DNA of 56,416 nt from Micromonospora andamanensis (lineage in GTDB: Bacteria > Actinomycetota > Actinomycetes > Mycobacteriales > Micromonosporaceae): the NCBI RefSeq assembly GCF_016863495.1, contig NZ_BOOZ01000048.1, positions 1-56,416 of the forward strand, given 5' to 3'. Made by a program: the position numbers and the translations under genes. Below the pieces are notes generated by a model. That model saw only the letters and a program-made list of their open reading frames with translations, ran no database searches and was not told where the DNA came from. Shown one piece after another: positions 15,620 to 23,994 of this stretch. Position 1 is the stretch's first letter, and each line of letters opens with the position of its first letter.

Positions 15620-16263
15620 GCGTGCGGGACTGCGTACTCATCGGAATCGAGGGCACGCACGCCGCGGGAAAGACCACCCTGGTACACGCCCTGACCGCCC
15701 ACTACCGGCGACGCGGAGTACAGGTCGACTGCACCGGCGAGCCGGCCCGCACCAGCCCGTTCATCGAAGACATCGTCATCCACGGCAAGGGCACCTTCGA
15801 CCTGGCAACCGAGGTCGACCTGTTCGCGCAACAGCTCTCGATGACACTGCGCACCGCCCGCCACAACAAACTCCTGATCTGCGACAAGACCGTCGTCAAC
15901 GTGCTCGCCTACGCCCGCATGGTCCTACCAGCAGCCGAAGCCAGCCACGACGCCCACGTACTCGACGCGATGGCTTACTTCTGCCGGGCCTGGGCCCCCA
16001 CGTACGACGCAGTGTTCTACCTCCCGGACCGCTACCCCGACCCTGCCGACCCCTTCCGAGCCAAGATCACCCACCTCCAAGACCAAACCGCCGAGGCGGT
16101 ACGGCGAACCCACGCCGAGATAGGGCTGCCACTGCTGGAGGTGCCAGGTGGTCTCGGCACCCCCGAACGCATCGCCTGGATCGCCCGGCGGGTCGACCCG
16201 CTTCTCGCTGGCCAGCCAGCTACCCTCCGCCAGCGTGACCGCACCACCGACCCACCCCGTTGA
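15616..16263 (+). CDS. Thymidylate-kinase-like P-loop nucleotide kinase
   Basis: 215 residues. The ATG at 15616 overlaps the exonuclease stop. Residues 8-22 form the P-loop (IGIEGTHAAGKTTLV). GVQVDCTGEPARTSPF resembles the acceptor-binding TREPG region of dTMP kinases. LLICDKTVVNVLAYARMVL corresponds to the catalytic DR/D strand, with K in place of R. A short Arg-rich C-terminus follows. It is expected to phosphorylate a nucleotide or a product of the radical SAM enzyme. Confidence 0.8.
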   Translation: MSVRDCVLIGIEGTHAAGKTTLVHALTAHYRRRGVQVDCTGEPARTSPFIEDIVIHGKGTFDLATEVDLFAQQLSMTLRTARHNKLLICDKTVVNVLAYARMVLPAAEASHDAHVLDAMAYFCRAWAPTYDAVFYLPDRYPDPADPFRAKITHLQDQTAEAVRRTHAEIGLPLLEVPGGLGTPERIAWIARRVDPLLAGQPATLRQRDRTTDPPR

Positions 16264-16684
16264 CGTACTACTCCTGCTCACCCACGCCGACCACGTCCTC
16301 CTCGCGCTCCGCGACGGCACCGGCTACGCCGACGGACAATGGAACCTGCCCAGCGGCAAACTCGAACCCGACGAGGACGCAATCAGCGCCGTTATCCGCG
16401 AGGCCCGCGAAGAAGTCGACGTGCGGCTCTCCCCGGACGAACTACGGCTCGTCACCACGGTGCACCACCGCAACCCCTCCGGACACGCCCGCGTCGGCCT
16501 CGTCTTCACCGCCACCCACAACCCTCGCCAGCAGGGCGAACCAACCAATGCGGAACCGCACAAATGCGCCAAGATCGAATGGTTCCCGATATCGCTGCTG
16601 CCCATGAACACCTACCCGTACACCACAGCCTGTGTCCAAGCCTTCCGCGACGGCCGATCCCTCGCTCTGGACGGCTGGCGGTAA
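16235..16684 (+). CDS. NUDIX hydrolase closing the radical SAM operon
   Basis: 149 residues from the GTG at 16235 (VTAPPTHPVDVLLLL), which overlaps the kinase gene by 29 bases; a longer frame exists, but its start lies deep inside the kinase. The Nudix box is intact: SGKLEPDEDA, then IREAREEVDV, preceded by YADGQWNLP. A TVHHRNPSGHARVGLVF strand and a KIEWFP motif match MutT-type folds. It may clean up a modified nucleotide made by the operon. Confidence 0.87.
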   Translation: MTAPPTHPVDVLLLLTHADHVLLALRDGTGYADGQWNLPSGKLEPDEDAISAVIREAREEVDVRLSPDELRLVTTVHHRNPSGHARVGLVFTATHNPRQQGEPTNAEPHKCAKIEWFPISLLPMNTYPYTTACVQAFRDGRSLALDGWR

Positions 16685-16799
16685 TCCGGACGTCGGAGGC
16701 ACGACGACACGACAAGGGAGTTCCTGGCGACCCGGTCGCGGATGCGCCGAGGCGCTCGCCGGGCTGCAGCGTCCGCAGGCGCGGCCGGAGCGGGATCGC

Positions 16800-17021
16800 C
16801 TGATGCAGAAGGAGGTCCGGGCGGACGTCGCCAGCGTTGTCGATCAGACGGGTGTTCACATAGGCCACATTCGGCTGGCGGGCAGGCGTGGCTGAAGGTT
16901 CTCACCTTCGCCGCGCTGGCGATCATTTCCACCGTTGAGGGTGAGGTGGTCTTCGTCCGGCAGCAGCGCGGCAAGTACCCGGCATGGCTGCTGCTGGCCG
17001 GCAGCAAAATAAGTTCGGAAA
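16800..17021 (+). pseudogene. Remnant of another NUDIX gene
   Basis: The frame from about 16889 reads LKVLTFAALAIISTVEGE, then VVFVRQQRGKYPAWLLLAGS, which looks like the first two strands before a Nudix box (usually ...GWxLPGG). The box itself is missing and the frame continues as low-complexity sequence. The preceding 90 bases read sensibly in another frame (ERDRLMQKEVRADVASVVDQ), suggesting a frameshift. I treat the area as a decayed gene. Confidence 0.4.
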
Positions 17022-17484
17022 GTCCGCGCAGGACGCGGCCCGCCGGGCAACGGCCCAACCGGGTCGGTAGCCGAAGCGGACGACTCAGGAACTCGCAGGT
17101 CAGATCCTTGACGGCGGCCTGCGGCGGGGTGAGCATCAGGGGTGCGGTCCACGCATCGGGCCGTGTCGGGAGCCAGCGAGGTGATGGTCCGCGCGCTGGC
17201 CGGCATTCCCCGGCGGCAAGGTGGAACGCCCGACAGCGGCCGGGCCCGCCTCGATCGCGGACCTATCAATGAGACGTGTCGCCCCGAACCCCGCGCTGGG
17301 GCGGGGCGCGGCCACTTCCCCGGACGGGAAGTTCGAGGGCCTGCGGTGTACCCCGCGTGCGACGTGGTCACCGCGCCGAGAAACGCCGCTCACTCGTGTC
17401 CCTGACGTGCGCGCACGCCCGTGAACCTCTGTCGGTAGCGACTGGCGTGCGCGCATGCCGGTGCTTCCCGGAGGGAGGTGCACC
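17022..17484. other. 463-base stretch without a confident gene
   Basis: All six frames give low-complexity Arg/Gly/Pro-rich translations typical of non-coding high-GC DNA. A GGGAGGTG ribosome site at 17473-17480 belongs to the small gene at 17485. No RNA gene was recognised. Confidence 0.4.
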
Positions 17485-17643
17485 ATGCCGAAGGAGACCC
17501 CGATGACCCGCGAGGCGGCCGACCGGATCCGCGAGGCGGCCGAGCGAGACCCGCACTCGCCGACTGCGCAGGACGGATTCCCCGACCGCGCCGATCGGGC
17601 CGTCGACCGCAACGAGGACCAACAGGACCCAGAGGAGGAGTAA
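17485..17643 (+). CDS. Short acidic SMP/LEA-like protein
   Basis: 52 residues. A strong GGGAGGTG stands five bases before the ATG at 17485, which selects this start over an upstream one. The sequence contains TREAADRIREAAERDPHSP, then GFPDRADRAVDRNEDQQ. This is the repeat style of seed-maturation-protein-like (SMP) small proteins: helix AADRI..AA, then GF..RA..A..RN. It is highly charged, has no cysteine and is probably disordered. A strong terminator follows, so it is a monocistronic gene. Confidence 0.7.
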   Translation: MPKETPMTREAADRIREAAERDPHSPTAQDGFPDRADRAVDRNEDQQDPEEE

Positions 17644-17650
17644 CCCACGC

Positions 17651-17682
17651 GTGTGGGCCCGGCCACCAAGCCGGGCCCACAC
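17651..17682. terminator. Strong intrinsic terminator
   Basis: Perfect 13-bp arms GTGTGGGCCCGGC (17651-17663) and GCCGGGCCCACAC (17670-17682) with a 6-base loop, eight bases after the stop of the small gene at 17485. Confidence 0.85.
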
Positions 17683-17784
17683 CCGATGGGCTCAGCGCTT
17701 ACGTACGCCGGGGCACCGTGACCGTCCGTGAGCTACGCGCGTCTTCTGCCCGCGCACGGCGCCTGTTGCGGCGACGATGGACGC

Positions 17785-18546
17785 ATGATGCTGTTTCCGC
17801 CTGCGGCGCTGCTGCTGGACTTCGGTGGCGTTCTCGTCGAGTCGCCCCGCCACCAGCGGCCCCTTCCACCTGACCTGGTTCAGCGGCTGCACACCCTCAC
17901 GGGACACGCCGTCCCGGTCGACACGATTGTCCGGGACATCACCGACGGAGCCCGTCGGTATTCGCGCTGGCGCGATGACACCAGCCGCGAGCGGGGTCCT
18001 CGGGAGGCGAGCCACGGCCAAGTCTGGGACGAGTTCATCACCGTGGGGTGGCCGGAGGCGGCGCGGGCTGCCGTGCGGGCGGAGGCGGTGTCGTTGAGCT
18101 ACGCGTGGGCGTGGGGCGACAACTGGACCGTACGCGACGGCATCACCGAAGCACTACAGGCCGCGGCGGCGGGTGGGATTCCGATGGTGGTGGTAAGCAA
18201 CGCGATCAGCGGGGCCGCGCACCGGGACTTCCTCGCCTCGGTAGGTCTCGGGGCGCTGTTCGACGCCGAGTTGTACAGCGACGAGATCGGGGTACGCAAG
18301 CCGAACCCCGAGCTGGCCTGGCGCGCGGCGGACACGATCGGCGTACCGATTGGGAAGTGTTGGTTCGTCGGCGACATGATCGACCGTGACATCGCCTGTG
18401 CCCGCCACGCCGGAGCCGGGGCGGCGATCCTGATGCGCTCGTCGCGCACCGCCCGGGCGGTGCCCACGTCGGGGTTCGAGCCGGATGTCGTCGTTGATGA
18501 CGGGTACGGGCTGCGGGACCTGCTACGCCAAGCTGGGCTGCACTGA
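17785..18546 (+). CDS. HAD-superfamily hydrolase
   Basis: 253 residues from the first of two adjacent ATGs at 17785. Motif I is LLLDFGGVLVESP (D-x-G form common in haloacid-dehalogenase-like phosphatases). Motif II is VVVSNAIS. Motif III is the lysine in IGVRKPNPELAWRAA. Motif IV is CWFVGDMIDRDIACARHAG, with the GD..DRD acidic pair. It is a cytoplasmic phosphatase of unknown substrate. It follows a terminator and stands alone on the plus strand, convergent with the minus-strand HAD fusion gene. Confidence 0.9.
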   Translation: MMLFPPAALLLDFGGVLVESPRHQRPLPPDLVQRLHTLTGHAVPVDTIVRDITDGARRYSRWRDDTSRERGPREASHGQVWDEFITVGWPEAARAAVRAEAVSLSYAWAWGDNWTVRDGITEALQAAAAGGIPMVVVSNAISGAAHRDFLASVGLGALFDAELYSDEIGVRKPNPELAWRAADTIGVPIGKCWFVGDMIDRDIACARHAGAGAAILMRSSRTARAVPTSGFEPDVVVDDGYGLRDLLRQAGLH

Positions 18547-18665
18547 CTGCCGAAGCCGAGCGGAACTGCCGGGCCCATGAATTTGTCCGGCGGACACGCC
18601 GGCTACGGCGTGAGGCCGTGCGGCTCGCGGCGAGCCGGATCAAGTAAGCCCACGGATGCGCACCC

Positions 18666-20630
18666 TCACGTCGGCTGCCTCTTGGGGACAGGGTGTTGGC
18701 AGCCTGCCGGCGGGGTGCGGGTGTCCGGGGTGCGGCGGCTGTCGGTGTAAAGCCGGTAGCCGTCGGCCTCAGCGGCGATCGCGTCTCGGGCGTGGGGCTC
18801 CATGCGCGGATCCGACGGTGGGACGGGACCGGTGATGGTGGTGAAGGCGGCGAGGAGCTGGCCGGTGTTCGGATCGATGGTGAGGACGTCGCGTCGTGCC
18901 ACGCCGGAACGATCGGTGTACGGCAGGGCGAGATCAACGCCGGTCCGCCCGACGCGGTCGGTGACGCCGGTTTGGACGACGAGGCCGGGTTGCTCGGCGA
19001 GGAGCCGGAGGAGCGCGGCACGGACCGGGCGGGTGAGGGCGTGACGTTCGTAAAGCATCGCGACGCCGCCGATGAGGTGCCCCGGGCGGTCCCGGTCAGG
19101 GCCGGCGGTGATGAGCAGGTGGGATCGCAGGTCGGCGCCCCTGGTCGGTGGTGGCTGGTCGAACCGGTCACCCCCGCTCTGACCTGTCCAGCTGTGGTCT
19201 GGACCGTCCGGGGTGCAGCCGGTGGTGCTGATCCGGGTGCTGACCTGCCGACCGTTCGCGGCGTCGTCGGTGCGCCAGAGTTGGTCGACGCGGATGCGCT
19301 GCGGCCATCCAGCCGGTCCAGGTGGGCCGGTGATGTTGCGGTACCAGGTGCGGCGTTCGACGTACTGGTACCTGCCGCTGGTGGTGTCGGCGGGTGCGGT
19401 GCTAAGGCTGCTGGCCAGACGGGTCAGCACCGGGCCTGCCGGAACCCATGGCGCCGGGGTCGGGGTCGGGGGCATCGGCGACGGTGCGGCAATGTCCCCT
19501 CGGTCGGAGGCCGCGTCCCAGCCTGCGGGGATCTGCGTCGCGTCAGCGGTGCGCTGGTGCGGGCCGGTGTGGATCGGATAGGTGAGGACTGGTGTCATGG
19601 CGATGGTGAGGGAGACCAACGCCGCCGTCAGTCGTACCGTTCGGGAGGTCCGCGGTCGTCCTGGCGAGGCTGGCGTACGGAGCGGAGTCACGGGGTGTTC
19701 CTCATCATTGTTCTCGGTCGCGGTTATGGGAGGTGGCTGGCTACTGCTGAGGCAGGCGTTGTCAGTCGGCCACGTCGTTCGAGAGGTGGGCGGTAGGAGG
19801 TGAAGTAGGTCGCCGATGGCGTGGGTGACGGTGGGGTACCGGGGCACGGTCGCCGGGTGCGGTGGGATCTCCGTCGGCTGGTGGGAGATCCAGATCGGAA
19901 TCAGGCCGGCTGTTTGAGCGCCTTGGATGTCGGTCCGCCAGTTGTCTCCGATGTGCAGGCATCGGGTGGGGTGGACGTTCAGTGCCCGGCTGCAGGCGTG
20001 AAAGGCAGCGGCGTGGGGTTTCGCAATCCCGCTGTCCGAAGCGCAGATGACGGCGGTGACGAACTGGGTGAGGCCGGCCCTGCTCAGCTTCTGCTGGATC
20101 GAAGCGCGCGGCCCGTTGCTGCAGGCCGCGAGCGGTACGCGGTCTGCCAACGTCCGTATAAGGTGGTGGAGATCCGGGTCCGGCTCGATTTTGGCGAGCT
20201 GGGTGGCGGCGCACGTGTGCGCCAGCCGGTCGAGGTCGGTGCTGTCGAGCGTGACGCCGATGCTCCGCAGCGCGGTGTCCCAGAACCGTCGACGCAGGTC
20301 CTGCAGGCTGTGGGTGCCGGTGTCGGCGGGATGCGTCCAGAAGGTTCCGAACGCCTGGTAGTAGGCAGCGGTCAGCTCGTCCGGATCGACCTGCGAGGAC
20401 AATTGGGCTGCGAGTTGGCTGCCTGCTCTGACGCCGTGGGCGAGGCTCGTGCTGGTGTCGACGAGGGTGTCGTCGACGTCGAAGCTGACGGCCACGGGCG
20501 GGCGCAGCGGCGGCGAACCGAGTCGCGTGCGGAGGTAGTCGGCCAGCACCGGCAGCGTGTCGGTGGAACGCCCGAGGTCGTGGGTGGGTGTAAACGGGCG
20601 ACACGCTCTCGTCGCTAGCGTGGGTGTCAT
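18666..20630 (-). CDS. HAD hydrolase fused in frame to a CU044_5270-like membrane-anchored domain
   Basis: A 654-residue open frame. Residues about 45-285 are a HAD phosphatase: VSFDVDDTLVDTS, PLAACSNGPR, SGIAKPHAAAF and CLHIGDNWRTDIQGAQTAG. After a Ser/Pro/Thr linker, RTVRLTAALVSLTIAM is one transmembrane helix. An extracytoplasmic domain follows that resembles CU044_5270-family proteins (RYQYVERRTWYRNITG, VLTIDPNTGQLLA). A GTG at 19691 preceded by GAGGAA could start the second domain as its own gene, in the same frame and with no stop between. So this may be one fusion protein, two proteins by internal initiation, or both. Its ATG overlaps the acyl-CoA dehydrogenase stop. Confidence 0.75.
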   Translation of the reverse strand: MTPTLATRACRPFTPTHDLGRSTDTLPVLADYLRTRLGSPPLRPPVAVSFDVDDTLVDTSTSLAHGVRAGSQLAAQLSSQVDPDELTAAYYQAFGTFWTHPADTGTHSLQDLRRRFWDTALRSIGVTLDSTDLDRLAHTCAATQLAKIEPDPDLHHLIRTLADRVPLAACSNGPRASIQQKLSRAGLTQFVTAVICASDSGIAKPHAAAFHACSRALNVHPTRCLHIGDNWRTDIQGAQTAGLIPIWISHQPTEIPPHPATVPRYPTVTHAIGDLLHLLPPTSRTTWPTDNACLSSSQPPPITATENNDEEHPVTPLRTPASPGRPRTSRTVRLTAALVSLTIAMTPVLTYPIHTGPHQRTADATQIPAGWDAASDRGDIAAPSPMPPTPTPAPWVPAGPVLTRLASSLSTAPADTTSGRYQYVERRTWYRNITGPPGPAGWPQRIRVDQLWRTDDAANGRQVSTRISTTGCTPDGPDHSWTGQSGGDRFDQPPPTRGADLRSHLLITAGPDRDRPGHLIGGVAMLYERHALTRPVRAALLRLLAEQPGLVVQTGVTDRVGRTGVDLALPYTDRSGVARRDVLTIDPNTGQLLAAFTTITGPVPPSDPRMEPHARDAIAAEADGYRLYTDSRRTPDTRTPPAGCQHPVPKRQPT

Positions 20631-21841
20631 CGCCCCACGCTCATTGCGGCTCGGCGGGGTGCGGGGGTTTTGAAGCGGGCGGACCAGGGTCGGGTGGTCG
20701 TGCCGAGGGCGTGTTCGGCGAGCCGGAGGAGTTGGATGTCGGAGGTGCCGGCCGGGGCGAAGATGTGCAGGGCGTCTCGGAGGTAGCGCTCCAAGGGTGA
20801 TCGCTGGGGGTGTAGGCCATGCGCGGCGTGGATCTCCATGGCGGTGCGGGCGGAGTCGATGGCGTACTCGGCGTTGATCAGTTTGGCGTTGATGAGTTCG
20901 GCGTCGCAGGGTTGTCCGGTGTCGAGCAGGTGGGCGGCGTGGTAGACGGCCAGTCGGGCGGTCATCAGCCGGGATTGGATGGTGCCGAGGCGCTGTGTGA
21001 CGACTGGTAGGTGGGCCAGCGAATCGCCGTATCGGTGCTGGCTGGTGGTGTAGGCGATGGTCGTGTCGAGGATCGCCTGGTGCAGGCCGAGGGCGACGGC
21101 GGCGAGGTTGGGTCTGCCGTACAGGATGCTGGACGAGTAAGCGACGTCGAGACCGTCGCCGTCGGCGCCGAGCCGGTTGGCCGCGGGGACGCGGCAGTTG
21201 TCGAAGACGATCTCGCCGAAGCTGAAGCCGTGCAGTCCCATCGCGGGTTGATGTGGGGTGAGGTGTACGCCGGGGCGGTCGGCTTCGATCAGGAACGCGG
21301 ACAGGCCACGGGAGCCGGGTCCGGTGCGGGCCACGACGCCGTGCAGGTCGCCGATGTGGCTGTTGCCGACGAAGGTTTTGGTGCCGGTGATGAGGTAGTC
21401 GTCGCCGTCGCGGACGGCGGTGGTGGTCATGCCGAGCACGTGGCTGCCGGATCCGGGTTCGGTGACGGCGATGGTGGGCAGGCAGGTGCCGGCGGCGATA
21501 GCGGGTAGCCAGGTCTGTTTCTGGTGGTCGCTGCCGAAGTGGATGATCTTCGCGGTGCCGAGGTGGGATGCCTGGATCATGGCGCCCATGGCGGCCGAGA
21601 CGCGGGACAGTTCCTCAATGATGATCGTTTTGGCGAGGTGGCCGAGTCCGAGTCCGCCGTAGGTGGGGTCAATCGTGACGCCGAGCCAGCCCTGGCGGGC
21701 GATGTGTCGGGACAGGTCGTGTGCCACAGCCCGGGACGCCTCCAGTTGCGTGACGTGGGGTGCGATCTCGGTCTCGGCGAACGCGCGGACGGTGTCGCGC
21801 AGGTGGGTGTGACGGGGGGTAAGGCGGTAGCCGTTGACCAT
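20627..21841 (-). CDS. Acyl-CoA dehydrogenase
   Basis: 404 residues from the ATG at 21841; GAGGAG lies eight bases upstream, so I reject the longer frame. Family landmarks are FAETEIAPHV, QGWLGVTIDPTYGGLGLG, the FAD-binding TIAVTEPGSGSH, a TGTKTFVGNSHIGD strand and a C-terminal AHGLHPQRSPLERYLRD. It oxidises an acyl-CoA or carrier-bound acyl group with FAD. It lies downstream of the conservon and is coupled by ATGA to the HAD fusion gene. Confidence 0.93.
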   Translation of the reverse strand: MVNGYRLTPRHTHLRDTVRAFAETEIAPHVTQLEASRAVAHDLSRHIARQGWLGVTIDPTYGGLGLGHLAKTIIIEELSRVSAAMGAMIQASHLGTAKIIHFGSDHQKQTWLPAIAAGTCLPTIAVTEPGSGSHVLGMTTTAVRDGDDYLITGTKTFVGNSHIGDLHGVVARTGPGSRGLSAFLIEADRPGVHLTPHQPAMGLHGFSFGEIVFDNCRVPAANRLGADGDGLDVAYSSSILYGRPNLAAVALGLHQAILDTTIAYTTSQHRYGDSLAHLPVVTQRLGTIQSRLMTARLAVYHAAHLLDTGQPCDAELINAKLINAEYAIDSARTAMEIHAAHGLHPQRSPLERYLRDALHIFAPAGTSDIQLLRLAEHALGTTTRPWSARFKTPAPRRAAMSVGR

Positions 21842-22028
21842 CTGCCGATCTCCTCGTGAGTCGCCCACGGCGTCCGCCAGTGGTGGCGGCGGGGTACGCC
21901 GCAGGCAGAAGGCCCGTGGTGGGGGTGCTGTCACAAGCAGTTCCGAACGGGTGTGCCGCCGGTCGGGGCGGCACGACGAGGTGGGGATGTCCCGTGGGGT
22001 CGGTGGCGTGTTCGGGCTGGTGTCCCGG

Positions 22029-22583
22029 CTATCGGGGGTGGTGGTCGCGCTGGTTGATGCGGGTGGACAGGTCAGCGGCCCAGGCTTTGATGGTGGTGAG
22101 CCCTTCTTGGCCCCAGGTGCGGGGTTCGGTGCCGACGACGCAAATCGTGCCGAGGGTGGTGCCGGTGTGGTCGATCAGTGGAGCGCCCATGTAGGTGCGG
22201 ATGCCGAGCTGGTCGACGACCGGGTTGCCGGCGAATCGGGGGTAAGCGCAGACGTCGTCGAGGACCAGGGCGCGGCGGCGGTGCACCACGTGGGGGCAGA
22301 AGCCCTGCTCTCGTGACATGCGGCGGCCCGGTTCGACTGGGGTGGGCGCCGACAGTCCCGGCGGGGTGCTACGGCCGGTGTAGAGGCCAGCGAAGAACTG
22401 GCCGTGCTCGTCGAGGAAGTTCACCATCGCCCAGGGCATGTCGGTGATGTCGGCGAGGTTGCGGGCAAAGTCGTCGAAGTCGCGTTCCGGTCGGCCGAGA
22501 CCGAGCGCGCGAAGGCGCTGGAGTCGTTGTGGGGCCTGCGAGTCGGGCGGGGTAAGGGGTGGAGGTTCGAAGCTGTCGGTCAT
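22029..22583 (-). CDS. GAF-domain sensor protein
   Basis: 184 residues; one GAF domain from about 35 to 175. Recognisable parts are MPWAMVNFLDEHGQFFAGL, a REQGFCPHVV histidine/cysteine segment, RALVLDDVCAYPRFAGNP, IRTYMGAPLIDHTGTTLGTI and CVVG. The FCPHVV motif is typical of GAF proteins with a free cysteine. It could bind a small ligand or a chromophore and feed into the conservon GTPase. ATGA overlap with cvnD. Confidence 0.88.
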   Translation of the reverse strand: MTDSFEPPPLTPPDSQAPQRLQRLRALGLGRPERDFDDFARNLADITDMPWAMVNFLDEHGQFFAGLYTGRSTPPGLSAPTPVEPGRRMSREQGFCPHVVHRRRALVLDDVCAYPRFAGNPVVDQLGIRTYMGAPLIDHTGTTLGTICVVGTEPRTWGQEGLTTIKAWAADLSTRINQRDHHPR

Positions 22584-23185
22584 GTCGGGTTGCCTGCCTG
22601 TATCGGGTGGGTCCGGGCGGGGTGGGTGAGCAGGGTCTGCACGAGCGTCAACAGCACGACGGTCGCGGACCGTTGGTGGCGGGCGTCGCAGGTCACGATT
22701 GGCACCTCGGGGCGCAGCCCTAGGGCCTGGCGTACCTCGTGCGGTTCATAGCGGTGGGCGCCGTCGAACTCGTTCACAGCGACCAGAAATCGCATCCGGC
22801 GGGACTCGAAGAAGTCCACGGCGGCGAAGCAGTCCGGCAGGCGGCGGGTGTCGACCAGGACCACCGCGCCGAGCGCGCCGTGGCACAGTTTGTCCCACAG
22901 AAACCAGAACCGGTCCTGCCCGGGTGTGCCGAACAGGTACAGCACGGTGGCGGGGGCGATGGTGATGCGACCGAAGTCCAACGCCACCGTGGTGGTCGTC
23001 TTCGCCTCCACCCCGGCGAGGTCATCGACGCCGGTGCCGGCGGCGGTGAGCAGTTCCTCGGTACGCAGCGGCGTGATCTCGCTCGTGGCGGTGATGAAGG
23101 TGGTCTTACCGACCCCGAACCCGCCCGCGATGAGGATCTTGAGGGCGTGCGGGAGGTGGTCAGAGTCGCTGTTGTAGGCCGGCAA
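22580..23185 (-). CDS. cvnD: Conservon small GTPase-like protein
   Basis: 201 residues. Ras-like motifs: G1 AGGFGVGKTTF near residue 20, G3 LFGTPGQDRFWFLWD, and G4-like VAVNEFDGA. In conservons this protein is the GTP-binding output module that works with the CvnA sensor, the CvnB roadblock and CvnC. It overlaps the DUF742 gene upstream and the GAF gene downstream (ATGA). Confidence 0.93.
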   Translation of the reverse strand: MPAYNSDSDHLPHALKILIAGGFGVGKTTFITATSEITPLRTEELLTAAGTGVDDLAGVEAKTTTTVALDFGRITIAPATVLYLFGTPGQDRFWFLWDKLCHGALGAVVLVDTRRLPDCFAAVDFFESRRMRFLVAVNEFDGAHRYEPHEVRQALGLRPEVPIVTCDARHQRSATVVLLTLVQTLLTHPARTHPIQAGNPT

Positions 23186-23537
23186 GGAGTCTCTCCAGGA
23201 TCGTTCGGTCGGTGGGGTCGGCGGCGGGGCTGGGTGGGCGGGTGCGGACCGCGCCGACCGCCACCAGGTCCGACAACACCACCTTCGTGACCGCCGCCGG
23301 CAGCCTCATCCGGGCTGCGACCTCGGCGACTGTGGTCGCCGCGCCGCACAGCCTCAGCGCCACGTCGTGGTCTGGCTCCAACCGGCCCCTGGGCCGTACG
23401 CCGGTGGCCACCACCCACGACAGCAACTCCATCGCCGTGGTGGGTCGGGTCCGCCCCGCGCTGACCGTGTACGGGCGCACCAGACGTCCAGCCGCCTCGT
23501 CGAGCCACGCCTCCTGATGCGCGCCGCCGGCCGTCAT
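23160..23537 (-). CDS. cvnC: Conservon DUF742 protein
   Basis: 125 residues. DUF742 landmarks: RLVRPYTVSAGRTRP at the start, then a winged-helix-like part with GAATTVAEVAARMRLPAAVT, KVVLSDLVAVGAV and ILERLLAGL. It overlaps cvnD by 26 bases and cvnB by an ATGA. It is an adaptor of unknown chemistry in the conservon. Confidence 0.93.
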   Translation of the reverse strand: MTAGGAHQEAWLDEAAGRLVRPYTVSAGRTRPTTAMELLSWVVATGVRPRGRLEPDHDVALRLCGAATTVAEVAARMRLPAAVTKVVLSDLVAVGAVRTRPPSPAADPTDRTILERLLAGLQQRL

Positions 23538-23956
23538 CGCAGGGCGGGGGACGGCAGTACGGTGCCCCGGGCGGGTGTCGCCAGGTACGGCCGCACGCTC
23601 TTGACCATCTGGGACATCTCGTAGCCGAGTACGCTGACATCGGCCTGTCTGCCTGCCAGCACCGCCAGGACCGCGCCATCGCCCGCGGCGGTAACGAACA
23701 GCAGCGTCTCGTCGAGTTCGGCCACCACCTGCCGTACGCCGGAGCCCGCGTCGAACCGGTCCGCGGCGCTGCGGGTCAGCGAGAACAGGCCGGAGGCGAT
23801 CGCCGCCAGATGGTCCGCGCTGTCGTCGGCCATCCCGTGGGCCGCGCGAGGCAGCCCGTCGGAGGACAGCAGCAACGCGCTGCGGGTATGCGGCACCCGT
23901 TCCACCAGGCCGGACAGCAGCCAGGCCAGTTCCGATCCGGACGCACTACCAGTCAT
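23534..23956 (-). CDS. cvnB: Conservon roadblock/LC7 protein
   Basis: 140 residues. The ATG at 23956 has GAGGAG eight bases upstream, so I reject the longer frame. Roadblock pattern: ELAWLLSGLVERVPHTRSAL, LLSSDGLPRAAHGM, AAIASGLFSLTRSAADRF and LFVTAAGDGAVLAVLAG. The family acts as a GTPase-activating or scaffold partner of CvnD. Confidence 0.94.
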   Translation of the reverse strand: MTGSASGSELAWLLSGLVERVPHTRSALLLSSDGLPRAAHGMADDSADHLAAIASGLFSLTRSAADRFDAGSGVRQVVAELDETLLFVTAAGDGAVLAVLAGRQADVSVLGYEMSQMVKSVRPYLATPARGTVLPSPALR

Positions 23957-23994
23957 CGCACACACTCCTCTTCTCGACATCACACGGTCAGTGG

